A stretch of 64,000 nt of DNA from an uncultured cyanobacterium (GTDB lineage: Bacteria; Cyanobacteriota; Cyanobacteriia; CACIAM-69d), in assembly GCA_937883785.1 (NCBI GenBank), contig CALGDE010000013.1, positions 1 to 64,000 on the forward strand, read 5' to 3'. Below are positions 47,552-56,379 of this stretch, piece after piece; the stretch's first letter is position 1; every line of letters starts with the position of its first letter. Below the pieces are notes generated by a model. The model was not told where the DNA came from, searched no databases, and saw nothing but the letters and a program-made list of their open reading frames with translations. Made by a program: the position numbers and the translations under genes.

Positions 47552-49045
47552 TTAGGCGTCTACCCACGATTGCGATCGCCCCACCGCCTTTTGCCAGCGA
47601 GCTAACCGCCGATTCCGCTCCTCAGCATCCATTGTTGGTTCAAAGCGTCGCTCTTCTTGCCAAAGTTCAGTAATCTCATCGGGACTGGACCAATAGCCCA
47701 CCGCCAATCCGGCGAAGAAGGCAGCCCCCAACGCTGTGGTTTCGGTGATTTTTGGACGCACCACCGGCACTCCCAAAATATCTGCCTGGATTTGCAGCAG
47801 TAAATTATTCGCTGTGGCACCGCCGTCCACCCGCAGCTCCGTTAAAGGAATTCCGCTGTCGCTTTCCATGGCTTTCACCACGTCCGCCACTTGGAATGCA
47901 ATACCCTCTAACGCTGCCCGTGCAATATGTCCTGCCGTGGTGCCGCGACTGATACCGACGATCGCCCCCCGCGCATACTGATCCCAATGGGGAGCCCCCA
48001 GCCCAGTCAATGCTGGCACCAAATACACATCCCCCGTATCAGGCACCGACTCCGCCAATGCTTCCACGTCGCTGGCAGTTTTAATGATGCCTAGCCCGTC
48101 CCGTAGCCATTGCACCAGGGACCCCGCCACAAAAATGCTGCCTTCGAGCGCATAGTCAGTGATCCCGTCGCGCTTCCAAGCCACGGTGGTAAGGAGCTGA
48201 TTTTTCGACTCCATGGGGGATTTGCCGGTGTTCATCACCATAAAGCAGCCGGTGCCATAGGTGTTTTTCCCTTGCCCCGTTTCAAAGCAGCTTTGCCCAA
48301 AGGTGGCCGCCTGCTGGTCCCCGGCAATGCCCGCAATGGGAATGGCACTGCCAAATAAATCCGCGTCCGTTTCACCGTAAATTTCTGAGCAGGATTTGAT
48401 TTCCGGTAAGAGCGATCGCGGAATATTCAAAATCTGCAAAATATCGTCATCCCAATCCAGGGTGCGAATATTAAACATCAGCGTCCGGCAGGCGTTGGAC
48501 ATATCCGTTGCGTGCACCTTCCCCCCCGTCAGCTTGTACACCAGCCAACAGTCCACCGTGCCAAAAGCGAGCTTGCCTGCCTCTGCCTTTTCCCGTGCCC
48601 CTGGCACGTTGTCCAACAGCCACGCTAGCTTGCTGCCGGAAAAATATGCATCCAGCACTAGCCCCGTTTTGCTACGGAACGTTTCTCCTAAATCTTGTGC
48701 CTTAAGCCCATCGATAAACTGCGCCGTTCGCCGGTCCTGCCACACAATGCCGTTGGCGATCGCCTCCCCCGTATCCCGATCCCAAACGATGGTGGTTTCC
48801 CGCTGATTTGTAATGCCCAGCGCCGCGATATCCCCAGCGCTTAGGTTAGCCTGGGCCAGGGCATCGACCACCACCTGCGCTTGGCTCGACCAGATCGCCT
48901 CGGGATCGTGCTCTACCCATCCGGATTGGGGAAAAATTTGCGGAAATTCTTGTTGGGCGATCGCTTTAATCGTGCCAGCGCGGTCAAACACAATCGCCCG
49001 CGAGCTGGTCGTGCCTTGATCCAAGGCAAGAATAAAGCGACCCAT
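47552..49045 (-). CDS. glpK: Glycerol kinase
   Basis: Phosphorylates glycerol with ATP to glycerol-3-phosphate, the substrate of GlpD. The 497-residue product has the N-terminal ATP-site motif [18 protein letters not shown], the glycerol contacts [11 protein letters not shown] and [13 protein letters not shown], and the C-terminal [20 protein letters not shown] of FGGY kinases. Full length and no defect seen. Separated from glpD by two plus-strand genes. Confidence 0.97.
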   Translation of the reverse strand: MGRFILALDQGTTSSRAIVFDRAGTIKAIAQQEFPQIFPQSGWVEHDPEAIWSSQAQVVVDALAQANLSAGDIAALGITNQRETTIVWDRDTGEAIANGIVWQDRRTAQFIDGLKAQDLGETFRSKTGLVLDAYFSGSKLAWLLDNVPGAREKAEAGKLAFGTVDCWLVYKLTGGKVHATDMSNACRTLMFNIRTLDWDDDILQILNIPRSLLPEIKSCSEIYGETDADLFGSAIPIAGIAGDQQAATFGQSCFETGQGKNTYGTGCFMVMNTGKSPMESKNQLLTTVAWKRDGITDYALEGSIFVAGSLVQWLRDGLGIIKTASDVEALAESVPDTGDVYLVPALTGLGAPHWDQYARGAIVGISRGTTAGHIARAALEGIAFQVADVVKAMESDSGIPLTELRVDGGATANNLLLQIQADILGVPVVRPKITETTALGAAFFAGLAVGYWSSPDEITELWQEERRFEPTMDAEERNRRLARWQKAVGRSQSWVDA

Positions 49046-49401
49046 AACTAAACTCCCAACACACTAATGTCCCAACAACAAATTTCAATGCCCATAAACT
49101 GACTTTCTAAGCCATTCTTTAGGGCATTTTTACTGATACCGGGCCCAAGCTAAACGCCCAGCATCTAGGGTGGCAAGGGACACCGATATAACTTCATTAA
49201 ATCCAAAAACTTATTCAAGAAAAAACTTCAAACAACAAATTCAAGACGAAGTAATTGGTATTTCTGAGTGATTGGAAGAGACCGCAGGTCATTTTTGTTC
49301 TTCCAATTTTGTCTTTGTAATTCACTACTTCTTTGTAATTCACTGCTTTAGATTCCACCTACCGCGCACCACTTTAATTTTCCAGCCAGAAATTAAAACT
49401 A
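49046..49401. other. 356-bp intergenic region between glpK and a glycosyltransferase
   Basis: AT-rich and divergent, with promoters for both neighbours expected. A direct repeat TCTTTGTAATTCACT occurs at 49312-49326 and 49330-49344 (18-bp period), 58-90 bases before the glycosyltransferase start, and could be a regulator site. No gene is seen. Confidence 0.45.
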
Positions 49402-50541
49402 ATGAGAACTGATACCCAGCGCCGCAGCATTGCTCTCTTCTATCCCATCTTTGCGGGGGGAGGAGCCGAAGCCGTTGCCCTGTGGACTGCCTATGCCCTA
49501 CAGGACACTTATGACGTCACCCTCTTCACCGCCCTTGATATGGACTTAGGTGACCTTAACTCCATGTATGCCACTGAAGTGTCGCCGAGCCGCGTCAAAA
49601 TAAAGGCACAGTTTTCTGGGTTTTTCTGTGAGTTTTTACGGTGGATTAGAACCAAAAAAAATATTTTTTCGAAAACAATTGTTCACTACTCAATTCGATG
49701 GTTCAAGTCCCAAAGTCGATCCTACGATCTGTGCTTTTCTGCTTACAATGCCATTGATTTTGGTCGTTTGGGGCTACAGTACGTTCATTGGACCAATGTA
49801 TTAAGGCACCCCGGCTTCTTCTGGATTTCAGGGTTTTCAGAGAAAAAAGCATTTAGCAATATTTCTGTTGCTAATTCCAATTACACCGCCACGGAAGTCA
49901 AGAAAGTTTTTGGGCAGGAAGCAGACGTCCTTTATCCGCCAGTGGTACATGACGAAACCATTGAGGTGGTGCCTTGGGAGCAAAGGGAGCCGTTTTCCTT
50001 TGTGTGCAGCGGTCGAATTGTTAAAGCTAAGTCACCTCACCGCATTATTGAGATTCTCAGTGAGGTGCGATCGCAAGGATATGACGTTAAGCTCCATTTA
50101 ACCGGCGGGGGCGGTGGTGATTATGCCGATGGTTATGCTCGCAAAGTTGAGCGAATGGTGCAGCAAAATTCTGAATGGGTAACGCTACACACTAATTTGC
50201 CCTATCGAGAATATATGGATGTGCTGCGAAACTGTCGTTATGGATTCCATTTAAAGACAGAGCCCTTCGGTATTTCGGTGGCGGAAATTGTACAAATGGG
50301 ATTAATTCCTTTAGTCCGTTTTCAAGGCGGACAAGTGGAAATTGTGGGCAAAGAGCATCCTGAAATTTTATTTCACCCCAAAGATGATCATTGCGAAAAG
50401 ATCATTTCAATCTTGAAAGATCAGGCAAAGCAACAGGCGATTTTAAATACCTTGCACGATCGCCGCCATCTGTTTTCTCCCGACCGCTTTATCCAGGGGA
50501 CGCGAAAGCTAGTGGATAACTATTTCGCTGAGTTTGGATAA
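49402..50541 (+). CDS. Glycosyltransferase, GT4-like (GT-B fold)
   Basis: The product has 379 residues. The N terminus RSIALFYPIFAGGGAEAVALW carries the glycine-rich loop of GT4 enzymes. The C-terminal half starts FSFVCSGRIVKAKSPHRIIE and has FHLKTEPFGISVAEIVQMGL (about residues 285-305), a divergent form of the EPFG...E donor motif. Best related to the ALG11-like branch because of the insertion rich in aromatic and basic residues (about 70-130). It is not clustered with other sugar genes apart from a GT-A-like gene 1.4 kb away. Confidence 0.85.
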   Translation: MRTDTQRRSIALFYPIFAGGGAEAVALWTAYALQDTYDVTLFTALDMDLGDLNSMYATEVSPSRVKIKAQFSGFFCEFLRWIRTKKNIFSKTIVHYSIRWFKSQSRSYDLCFSAYNAIDFGRLGLQYVHWTNVLRHPGFFWISGFSEKKAFSNISVANSNYTATEVKKVFGQEADVLYPPVVHDETIEVVPWEQREPFSFVCSGRIVKAKSPHRIIEILSEVRSQGYDVKLHLTGGGGGDYADGYARKVERMVQQNSEWVTLHTNLPYREYMDVLRNCRYGFHLKTEPFGISVAEIVQMGLIPLVRFQGGQVEIVGKEHPEILFHPKDDHCEKIISILKDQAKQQAILNTLHDRRHLFSPDRFIQGTRKLVDNYFAEFG

Positions 50542-50593
50542 TCCCCTGGATGGACGAAGACAGGATCATGATAGGAAGGCAATGATGCGTCAG

Positions 50594-51544
50594 CTATTTG
50601 CTTAGGCGATCGCCTAGTTCTTTAAGCTGCCGTCCTAACCACTGGCGTCCTTGGGTTAGCTTGTGCCCCCACTGGTCCACCAGTTCACCATGGCGCTGGG
50701 CTTGACGATCAAAGGCTGCGGTGCGATCGTCAGACTTAATTTTGTCGAGCACCTGTTCCGCCTGGGCTTGAGCTGCCTTACCCCAGCGATTAATGTTAGC
50801 CGTTGCTGCTTTTTGCCAGCGGGCAACGCGATCGCGGAAATTGCCATTGGCGAAGGGGTTGACCGGAGCATTACGGCGACCAGCTTGGGCAGACATTTCC
50901 CGCATCATGACTTCAAAAACCCCCGCCATAGGGTTAGCGGTCATGGGCGGTTTCGCCATTTGACGCAGTTGATCCTCCGTCAAATGCCCCGGCTCCACCT
51001 TAGGCAAGATGATGGAAAGGGTGCTGTCGGTGGTGGTGATGGTGGGGCGATCGCCCTGCACAGCAACGGGCAGCGCCAACATCCGCGTAAAGCCAAGGGT
51101 GGGCGGCGCAGGAAATCCAGGGGGAACTAAAGCCGCTGCGTCCACTTGTCCAGTAATTTTCAGGAGCTGATCTTTAACGTCCACCTTTACCGACTCTTCC
51201 TGCAAGCCAGGCAAAGTTAGGGACACAATAATTGCCGTTTCCGAGTCCCGAAGCACATCTCCTTGGGGGACGGAGGCAGCCCCCGGAGATCCAAAACCTT
51301 GGGCTACGCCTTCTTCCTGCATCTGCTGCATTTGTTGCTGCATCTGTTCTTGAATCTTGCCAGCCATCGCCATCACCTGCTCCATCATGGCTGATGCCTG
51401 ACGCTGGGCAACCTCTTGATTAAATGCCTGAGTCCAATTGTCAACACCGTTGGCATTATTAGCCGCATTATTATCGTCGGAATTATTATTAAAGCCGTTG
51501 AATTGATCGCCAGAAAAGTTTGCGTTGTTATCGTTAATTGCCAT
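50594..51544 (-). CDS. Atypical Hsp20/alpha-crystallin-domain protein
   Basis: The product has 316 residues, about twice a normal small heat-shock protein. The N terminus is Asn/Asp-rich, then Met/Gln-rich coiled coil (QEQMQQQMQQMQEE, about residues 67-80). An alpha-crystallin-like domain follows (about 95-185: DSETAIIVSLTLPGLQEESV, DVKDQLLKITGQ, DSTLSIILPKVEPG). A 130-residue basic/Gln-rich helical tail ends the protein. The domain core is recognisable, but the IxI-type C-terminal anchor is not seen. It may hold unfolded proteins or form a scaffold. Confidence 0.75.
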   Translation of the reverse strand: MAINDNNANFSGDQFNGFNNNSDDNNAANNANGVDNWTQAFNQEVAQRQASAMMEQVMAMAGKIQEQMQQQMQQMQEEGVAQGFGSPGAASVPQGDVLRDSETAIIVSLTLPGLQEESVKVDVKDQLLKITGQVDAAALVPPGFPAPPTLGFTRMLALPVAVQGDRPTITTTDSTLSIILPKVEPGHLTEDQLRQMAKPPMTANPMAGVFEVMMREMSAQAGRRNAPVNPFANGNFRDRVARWQKAATANINRWGKAAQAQAEQVLDKIKSDDRTAAFDRQAQRHGELVDQWGHKLTQGRQWLGRQLKELGDRLSK

Positions 51545-51710
51545 CTTATTTATCCTTTTACTTCCGATTTAATCTGAAATGAGCCAAACAAAATTCACGC
51601 TCAAACGCCCTTCTTTTTGCGTTTTTTGTCGGCGCTTTTTGCTTGCGTTCGATGAATTTATCTTCGCGCCAATTTTCAAATCCAAAGCCGAGACAACCGA
51701 TAGGAAGAGG

Positions 51711-51727
51711 TGGGGTTTTCTACCCCA
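51711..51727. other. Hairpin TGGGGT-tttct-ACCCCA in the hsp20 upstream region
   Basis: A 6-bp perfect stem with a 5-base loop. The region lies between the 3' end of the GT-A-like gene and the hsp20 start. It could belong to an untranslated leader; no function is shown. Confidence 0.4.
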
Positions 51728-51800
51728 TATACGGCTAGCCGAAGCAAAAGTACGGCTCCTCACCCACCGCCAAGATCTTGAGCACTCCCCCCAGCAAAGA

Positions 51801-51832
51801 AGAGTACGGGGCGATCCACAAGCCCGTACTCT
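51801..51832. terminator. Strong hairpin downstream of the GT-A-like gene
   Basis: AGAGTACGGG (51801-51810) pairs perfectly with CCCGTACTCT (51823-51832), loop of 12. On the minus strand TCTTTG follows, giving a weak U run, so it may terminate the GT-A-like transcript (stop at 51958) or be part of the hsp20 leader. The rest of 51545-51957 holds no gene I can support. Confidence 0.5.
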
Positions 51833-51957
51833 CTTCCGCTGGCTATCCAGCCCTTCTCATCAAAAGGAGCAAGGTAATCAGAGGGGCGAAGCAGGTTGAG
51901 GTAAAAATCTGCTCAACATAAATCGAATCGACTCACGGGATGGATATCCCACTCAAA

Positions 51958-52791
51958 TCAATCGTAAAAAAACTCACGTTGACGCAATGCTTTCAGCCGC
52001 AGTCGGTTAAGTCGGTAATGGTACAAAAAGCGCGCCTGTAGCTTTTGCAATCGATTTTTCTTTATTTTGAGTCTTTTCTTTCCCGAAGAAACTTTCAGGT
52101 GTTCCACCACATTCTTTTCCATTTCGGTGGGCCAAATACTGTGACTTACATGAATGCCTGACTTTAGCGCCGCCATGCCCATTGCTGGTCCATCAGGGCC
52201 GTGGAGACGGTGCAGCTCAAGGTACTGAGCCGCTTTTTCCCAAGTATCCAGGAACAAGGCGTGTTTATTTTGATTACGCGACACCACAAAAATAAACTCG
52301 CCCACATGTTGAATGTCGTTGAAATTCACATCAAACTTTTGGGAAAGTGCGCGGTAAACCGGGATTTCGTGGGATTGATACTTTTCCATATGGGACGCCA
52401 AGGGCCGGGTAAAAGCAACAATCCCTCCGCTGGAAAAAAGCTCCGCAGGCAACGGCAACGGACGATGAATACGGATATCTGTGTCGATTTGGATGGTGTG
52501 TTCGAATCGTTTTAAGGCTTCTTCGATGGCAAAGCGGCGATCATGGTAGGGAAATAGAACACTTTTTTGCTTTCTTTGAATGGCAATAACGTTATCGATA
52601 CCGTCAAAATCCTCTCCTTTATCCGTTAGCAGAAGGTATTTAACGCCAGGGTGGTGAATGGCAAGATCTTTGGCTACGGCGATCGCAAAATCCCGGTAGG
52701 GCGGATTAAACGCTAGCCCACAAAAGCAATATGAATCGGGATTTGGCTGAGTGGTTGTGGAGGGTGAGTCGCTGGTTTGGAGCTGATTCAT
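51958..52791 (-). CDS. Putative GT-A-fold glycosyltransferase-like protein
   Basis: The product has 277 residues. CFCGLAFNPPYRDFAIAVAK at the start and the acidic motif TIQIDTDIRIHRP (about residues 96-108) resemble the nucleotide-sugar and DxD metal-binding parts of GT8-like or related GT-A enzymes. HGPDGPAMGMAALKSG (about 195-210) would be the catalytic C-terminal loop. The last 45 residues are very basic (KKRLKIKKNRLQKLQARF), suggesting membrane or nucleic-acid contact. No close family is recognised. Confidence 0.6.
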   Translation of the reverse strand: MNQLQTSDSPSTTTQPNPDSYCFCGLAFNPPYRDFAIAVAKDLAIHHPGVKYLLLTDKGEDFDGIDNVIAIQRKQKSVLFPYHDRRFAIEEALKRFEHTIQIDTDIRIHRPLPLPAELFSSGGIVAFTRPLASHMEKYQSHEIPVYRALSQKFDVNFNDIQHVGEFIFVVSRNQNKHALFLDTWEKAAQYLELHRLHGPDGPAMGMAALKSGIHVSHSIWPTEMEKNVVEHLKVSSGKKRLKIKKNRLQKLQARFLYHYRLNRLRLKALRQREFFYD

Positions 52792-52888
52792 TGGGACTTA
52801 CAGGGAATATTTGAACGCAGAAACCTTAAGCACCTTCCAATCCCATTAATGAACCAACTTCAAAGGGATGTCAAAAACAGCAATGACT

Positions 52889-53218
52889 CTAACTTTCCCC
52901 AGATCCAGAGGCTTTATCCACATTGTTAGAGCGCTGCCACGCCTTCATTTCTTCTTTAATAAATCGATTAATTAAATCCCGATAAACGCATTCCACAATG
53001 TCTGGATTGAGTCCTTCCGCCTCTGCCCACTTTCGGCGATCCCGCAGCATTGTTTGAAATCGCTGGGCAAATTCGTCACCGTCTTCTTCATTTCTGATCC
53101 GCAGGGCCGCTTTGACGTAACCAAGACGCTTGCCTAACAGTTGAATAATTTGGTGATCCAGATGATCGATTTCAGTGCGAATTTCGTTGATATCGTCGCA
53201 GTGCTCGGGAAGTTTCAT
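52889..53218 (-). CDS. Chorismate mutase-fold protein, isochorismate pyruvate-lyase (PchB)-like
   Basis: The product has 109 residues. KLPEHCDDINEIRTEIDHLD and LLGKRLGYVKAALRIR with ARG/Lys pairs, then RRKWAEAEGLNPDIVECVYR and KEEMKAW, follow the PchB/AroQ all-helical fold closely, more like PchB (MKxPExC start, RWAEExGL) than true mutases. PchB-type enzymes split isochorismate to salicylate and pyruvate and also act weakly as chorismate mutase. No salicylate or siderophore genes adjoin. ATG 53218 is chosen because homology begins there; the frame is open to 53269. Confidence 0.8.
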   Translation of the reverse strand: MKLPEHCDDINEIRTEIDHLDHQIIQLLGKRLGYVKAALRIRNEEDGDEFAQRFQTMLRDRRKWAEAEGLNPDIVECVYRDLINRFIKEEMKAWQRSNNVDKASGSGES

Positions 53219-53348
53219 GGAAAAGACAGTGGGGCAGACGCTACTAATGACTCTAACCTCTCCAGCCAAAGCAATTAGTTAGAACGTGTCCTCAATCAAA
53301 GGCAAAGCCCTTACGGCGGCCCCTCTGTAGGGATCCGAGCCGAGATCC

Positions 53349-54218
53349 CTAAGCGGTCCCTTTAAACAGCCCTTGGGGACGAATCAGCAGCACAACGATT
53401 ACCATCAGCAACGCCACCGCCAGTTTGTACTCGGTGGGTAGCCAGTAGGTGCTCACTTCCTGGGCAAGTCCGACGATTAGGGAGCCAGCGATCGCCCCAT
53501 AGGGGTTGCCGATGCCCCCAAGAATCACCGACGCAAACATGGGCAAAATGAGGAACCAACCCATATTGGGGCGCACCGCCTCCAGTAGTCCATACATGCC
53601 GCCCCCCAGGGCCGTTAATCCTGCCGCAATCACCCAGGTCCAAATCACAACGCGGTTCACATTAATGCCGGTGACTAGAGCTAAATCAGTGTCGTCAGCG
53701 ACGGCTCGCATGGCTTTGCCAATTTTGGTTTTTTGCAGCAGGAAGTGTAGCCCTACGGTGGCGATCGCCGTCAGCACTACCACTACCAAACTGTAGGTTT
53801 TAACCTTCAGCCCCCAAAAATCCAGGGCAGGCTGCACCGGCAAGTCATAGGTCTGGTTGCCGCCGCCCCAAATAAAAATCAGTCCGTTACGAATAAATAG
53901 GGCAAGACCGATAGAAATAATGATCAGCGTTGTGGAGTCAGCTCGGCGATCGCGCATGGGAGCCCAAATCAGCTTTTCCGTCACCAGCGAGATCAAGACG
54001 GTGCCCACGATGGCTAGGGCGATCGCCAGCCAAATATTTAGCCCCATAGAGTTACCTAATAGTGCCAAATACGCGCCCAGGGTTAACAAGTCCCCATGGG
54101 CAAAATTAGACAGGCGCAGGATACCGCAGGTTAAGGTCAACCCCACCGAAGCAAGGGCAATAATGCAACCGAGGGCAATGCCATTCACGATTAATTGTGC
54201 CAGTTGCAAATCGATCAT
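53349..54218 (-). CDS. Branched-chain/neutral amino acid ABC transporter permease (LivH/NatD type)
   Basis: The product has 289 residues with about eight membrane helices. It has the LivH start IVNGIALGCIIALASVGLTL and the motif GILRLSNFAHGDLLTLGAYL. The cytoplasmic coupling loop carries KAMRAVADDTDLALVTGINV, which contacts the ATPase. In cyanobacteria NatD is the permease partner of NatC in the N-I neutral amino acid uptake system. No ATPase, second permease or binding protein lies nearby, so it would assemble with products encoded elsewhere. Confidence 0.92.
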   Translation of the reverse strand: MIDLQLAQLIVNGIALGCIIALASVGLTLTCGILRLSNFAHGDLLTLGAYLALLGNSMGLNIWLAIALAIVGTVLISLVTEKLIWAPMRDRRADSTTLIIISIGLALFIRNGLIFIWGGGNQTYDLPVQPALDFWGLKVKTYSLVVVVLTAIATVGLHFLLQKTKIGKAMRAVADDTDLALVTGINVNRVVIWTWVIAAGLTALGGGMYGLLEAVRPNMGWFLILPMFASVILGGIGNPYGAIAGSLIVGLAQEVSTYWLPTEYKLAVALLMVIVVLLIRPQGLFKGTA

Positions 54219-54283
54219 TCACTTTTCCCCTGCCAAGCGCGGGTGTTATACCGTATGTAGTCTACCTGAACAGGAAAAATTCA

Positions 54284-54478
54284 ATGGCGCTTCAGTTTAA
54301 AGTTACGTCCATCACGTGTCCTTGCTGTGTGGACACCATTATTGCTGCGGTGCAGGCGGTGGATTCCGGCGCCACAGTGACGGGGGATCCGGACACTAAG
54401 GTGGTGAACGTGGAAACCAGTGTCAATGAGGATACGGTGAAAGCAGCTATCACCAACGCTGGGCATCTGGTGGAGTAG
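54284..54478 (+). CDS. Atx1-like copper chaperone (HMA domain)
   Basis: The product has 64 residues and a ferredoxin-like HMA fold. It carries copper in the cytoplasm to P-type ATPases such as CtaA and PacS for thylakoid plastocyanin. C12 and C15 of SITCPCCVDTI and H61 of NAGHLVE fall at exactly the positions of the copper ligands in Synechocystis Atx1. An extra cysteine (C14) makes the motif CPCC. The ATG at 54284 fits the family length; the frame extends upstream to 54197 without homology. The next gene begins 15 bases later on the same strand. Confidence 0.88.
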   Translation: MALQFKVTSITCPCCVDTIIAAVQAVDSGATVTGDPDTKVVNVETSVNEDTVKAAITNAGHLVE

Positions 54479-54493
54479 GAAGGGGCTAGGACC

Positions 54494-56326
54494 ATGACGG
54501 ATGGGCGATGGGGATTGAGCGTGGCGGTGGGGCTGTGGCTGGGGACAGGAGCGATCGCCCTAGTCCCCCCTTCAGCGGCGGCGGCAATGGGTGCAGAACA
54601 GGTTGCGGAATCAGAAGTTATGGAAGTTGCTCAAGGTCAGTCCACGTCAGTATTCCAGGGGGATCGCCTGCGGTTAAATGGGCGCAATGTGTCAGCGCCG
54701 TGGGTGCAGTGGACTCGAAACGGGCGTACCCATATTGGCATTGGCGACGGAGTGCTGGTGCGAGAGTTTGGGGTTGATTTGGACAATGGCGATCGCACGG
54801 ACATCCAGGCGGTGCGGTGGTTTAGTGACGCCCCCCTTCCCCTGCCAGTGTTGCACCATCAAAATACGCGGTATTTGGGAATTGGGGCGATCGCCCAGGG
54901 CGCAGGCTGGACCGTTAGCCCCAATGGCGCCACCCTCGATATTTCCTGGGAACCGGCGCAAATTGTGAATTTTCGCTCCCTGGTGCAAGGGGATCGGCGG
55001 CGGTATGTGTTGGAGCTGGATCGCCCGGTGCCTTTCCAGGTTAGCCCCGTCCCCGGCGAGCTAACTTTGGGCGTTGACGCGGACCTAAACCTGCCTGACC
55101 CGCTGCCCTCACTTGAAGCCCAACAGCCCGCCGCGCCGTTTTTGCCCATCACCGGCGAGCTATCTGCGCCCCTGGTTACTGCCCCCGGTCGCACGGTCAT
55201 TCGCTTTCCCACCGCCAGCCGCACCTGGTTGCCTCAGCCTTTTACCCTGTTGGGTCCCAACCGCATTGTTGTGGAAGCTAGCCCAGATATTTTGGTGCGG
55301 CGATCGCTCCAGTGGGCGCCCGGCGTGCGCTGGAATCAGGATTTTATCCGCCTGGGGAACGCCCAGTTTCCCACCACCTGGGTGGAGCTAGATCCCACAG
55401 CGCCTGAAGTGGAGCTGGTGCCCATTCCCGCCCTAAACGAAACCCGCACGGGCATCGCGTCTGTGTGGGATACGGCGCGGCGAAATCAGGTGGCGATCGC
55501 CGTTAACGGCGGCTACTTTAACCGCATTAACAAACTGCCTCTGGGGGCGATGCGGCGCGACGGCCAGTGGCTATCGGGTCCCATTTTGAATCGAGGGGCG
55601 ATCGCCTGGAATGATTCGGGTGAATTTACCTTTGGGCGGCTGGCGCTGGACGAATCGGTGACGGCGAATGGTAAAGCCTGGCCGGTGATTACCCTCAACA
55701 GCGGCTACGTAAAAGCTGGCATCGCCCGCTATGACCGCAACTGGGGTCCCAGCTACATCACCATGACCGACAATGAAGTGGCGATTATTGTGCAGGGCGA
55801 CCAGGTGGTGCAACAAATCCCGGTGGCATCCCCCGGCGGCACCATTCCCATCCCCGCCAATGGCTATCTGTTAGTGACGCGATCCTTTCAAACCGCCGCC
55901 AATGCCCTTCCTGTGGGCACCGCTTTAACCTTAAATCGGCAAACAACCCCAGCAGACTTTGAGCGCTTTCCCAATGTGGTTGCCGCAGGTCCCCTGCTGC
56001 TGCTTAACGGGCAGGTGGTTTTAAACGCTGCAGGAGAAGGATTTAGCGCCGCGTTTATTCGAGAACAGGCCGCTAGAAGTGCGATCGCCCAGCGCGCCGA
56101 CGGAAAAATTATGATTATTACGGTCCACAACCGCAAAGGGGGGCGCGGTCCATCCCTTTCGGAAATGGCGCAAATTGTGCAATCCATGGGGGCCGTCAAA
56201 GCCCTAAACCTGGACGGCGGCAGTTCTACCACGCTCTATGTGGGGGGACAAACGTTGGATCGCCCTTCTCGCACCTCCGCCCGGGTCCATGGAATTATCG
56301 GCATCTATTTAAACGTGCCCTTTTAA
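54494..56326 (+). CDS. Secreted phosphodiester glycosidase family protein (NAGPA/DUF2233)
   Basis: The product has 610 residues. A signal peptide (VAVGLWLGTGAIALVPPSAAAA, cut near residue 30) sends it to the periplasm. The N-terminal part resembles AMIN/copper-amine-oxidase-like beta repeats. The C-terminal ~290 residues carry VAIAVNGGYFNRINKLPLGA, GRGPSLSEMAQIVQSMGAVK and ALNLDGGSSTTLYVGGQ, signatures of the NAGPA-like catalytic domain that hydrolyses sugar phosphodiesters. It probably acts on cell-wall or envelope glycans. Possibly co-transcribed with the small copper chaperone. Confidence 0.9.
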   Translation: MTDGRWGLSVAVGLWLGTGAIALVPPSAAAAMGAEQVAESEVMEVAQGQSTSVFQGDRLRLNGRNVSAPWVQWTRNGRTHIGIGDGVLVREFGVDLDNGDRTDIQAVRWFSDAPLPLPVLHHQNTRYLGIGAIAQGAGWTVSPNGATLDISWEPAQIVNFRSLVQGDRRRYVLELDRPVPFQVSPVPGELTLGVDADLNLPDPLPSLEAQQPAAPFLPITGELSAPLVTAPGRTVIRFPTASRTWLPQPFTLLGPNRIVVEASPDILVRRSLQWAPGVRWNQDFIRLGNAQFPTTWVELDPTAPEVELVPIPALNETRTGIASVWDTARRNQVAIAVNGGYFNRINKLPLGAMRRDGQWLSGPILNRGAIAWNDSGEFTFGRLALDESVTANGKAWPVITLNSGYVKAGIARYDRNWGPSYITMTDNEVAIIVQGDQVVQQIPVASPGGTIPIPANGYLLVTRSFQTAANALPVGTALTLNRQTTPADFERFPNVVAAGPLLLLNGQVVLNAAGEGFSAAFIREQAARSAIAQRADGKIMIITVHNRKGGRGPSLSEMAQIVQSMGAVKALNLDGGSSTTLYVGGQTLDRPSRTSARVHGIIGIYLNVPF

Positions 56327-56379
56327 CCCCGCTCCGACGTAAGCCCCGTAAGAAGGGGGAAGATAAAGGCTTTCAGTTT

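Noticed and set aside
51579-51899. Plus-strand open frame of 106 residues in the hsp20 upstream region
   Set aside because: It runs across both hairpins, has no recognisable sequence and is antisense to the expected hsp20 leader.
53219-53269. Longer start for the PchB-like gene
   Set aside because: The additional 17 residues have no homology, whereas the ATG at 53218 begins the family's MKxPExC motif.
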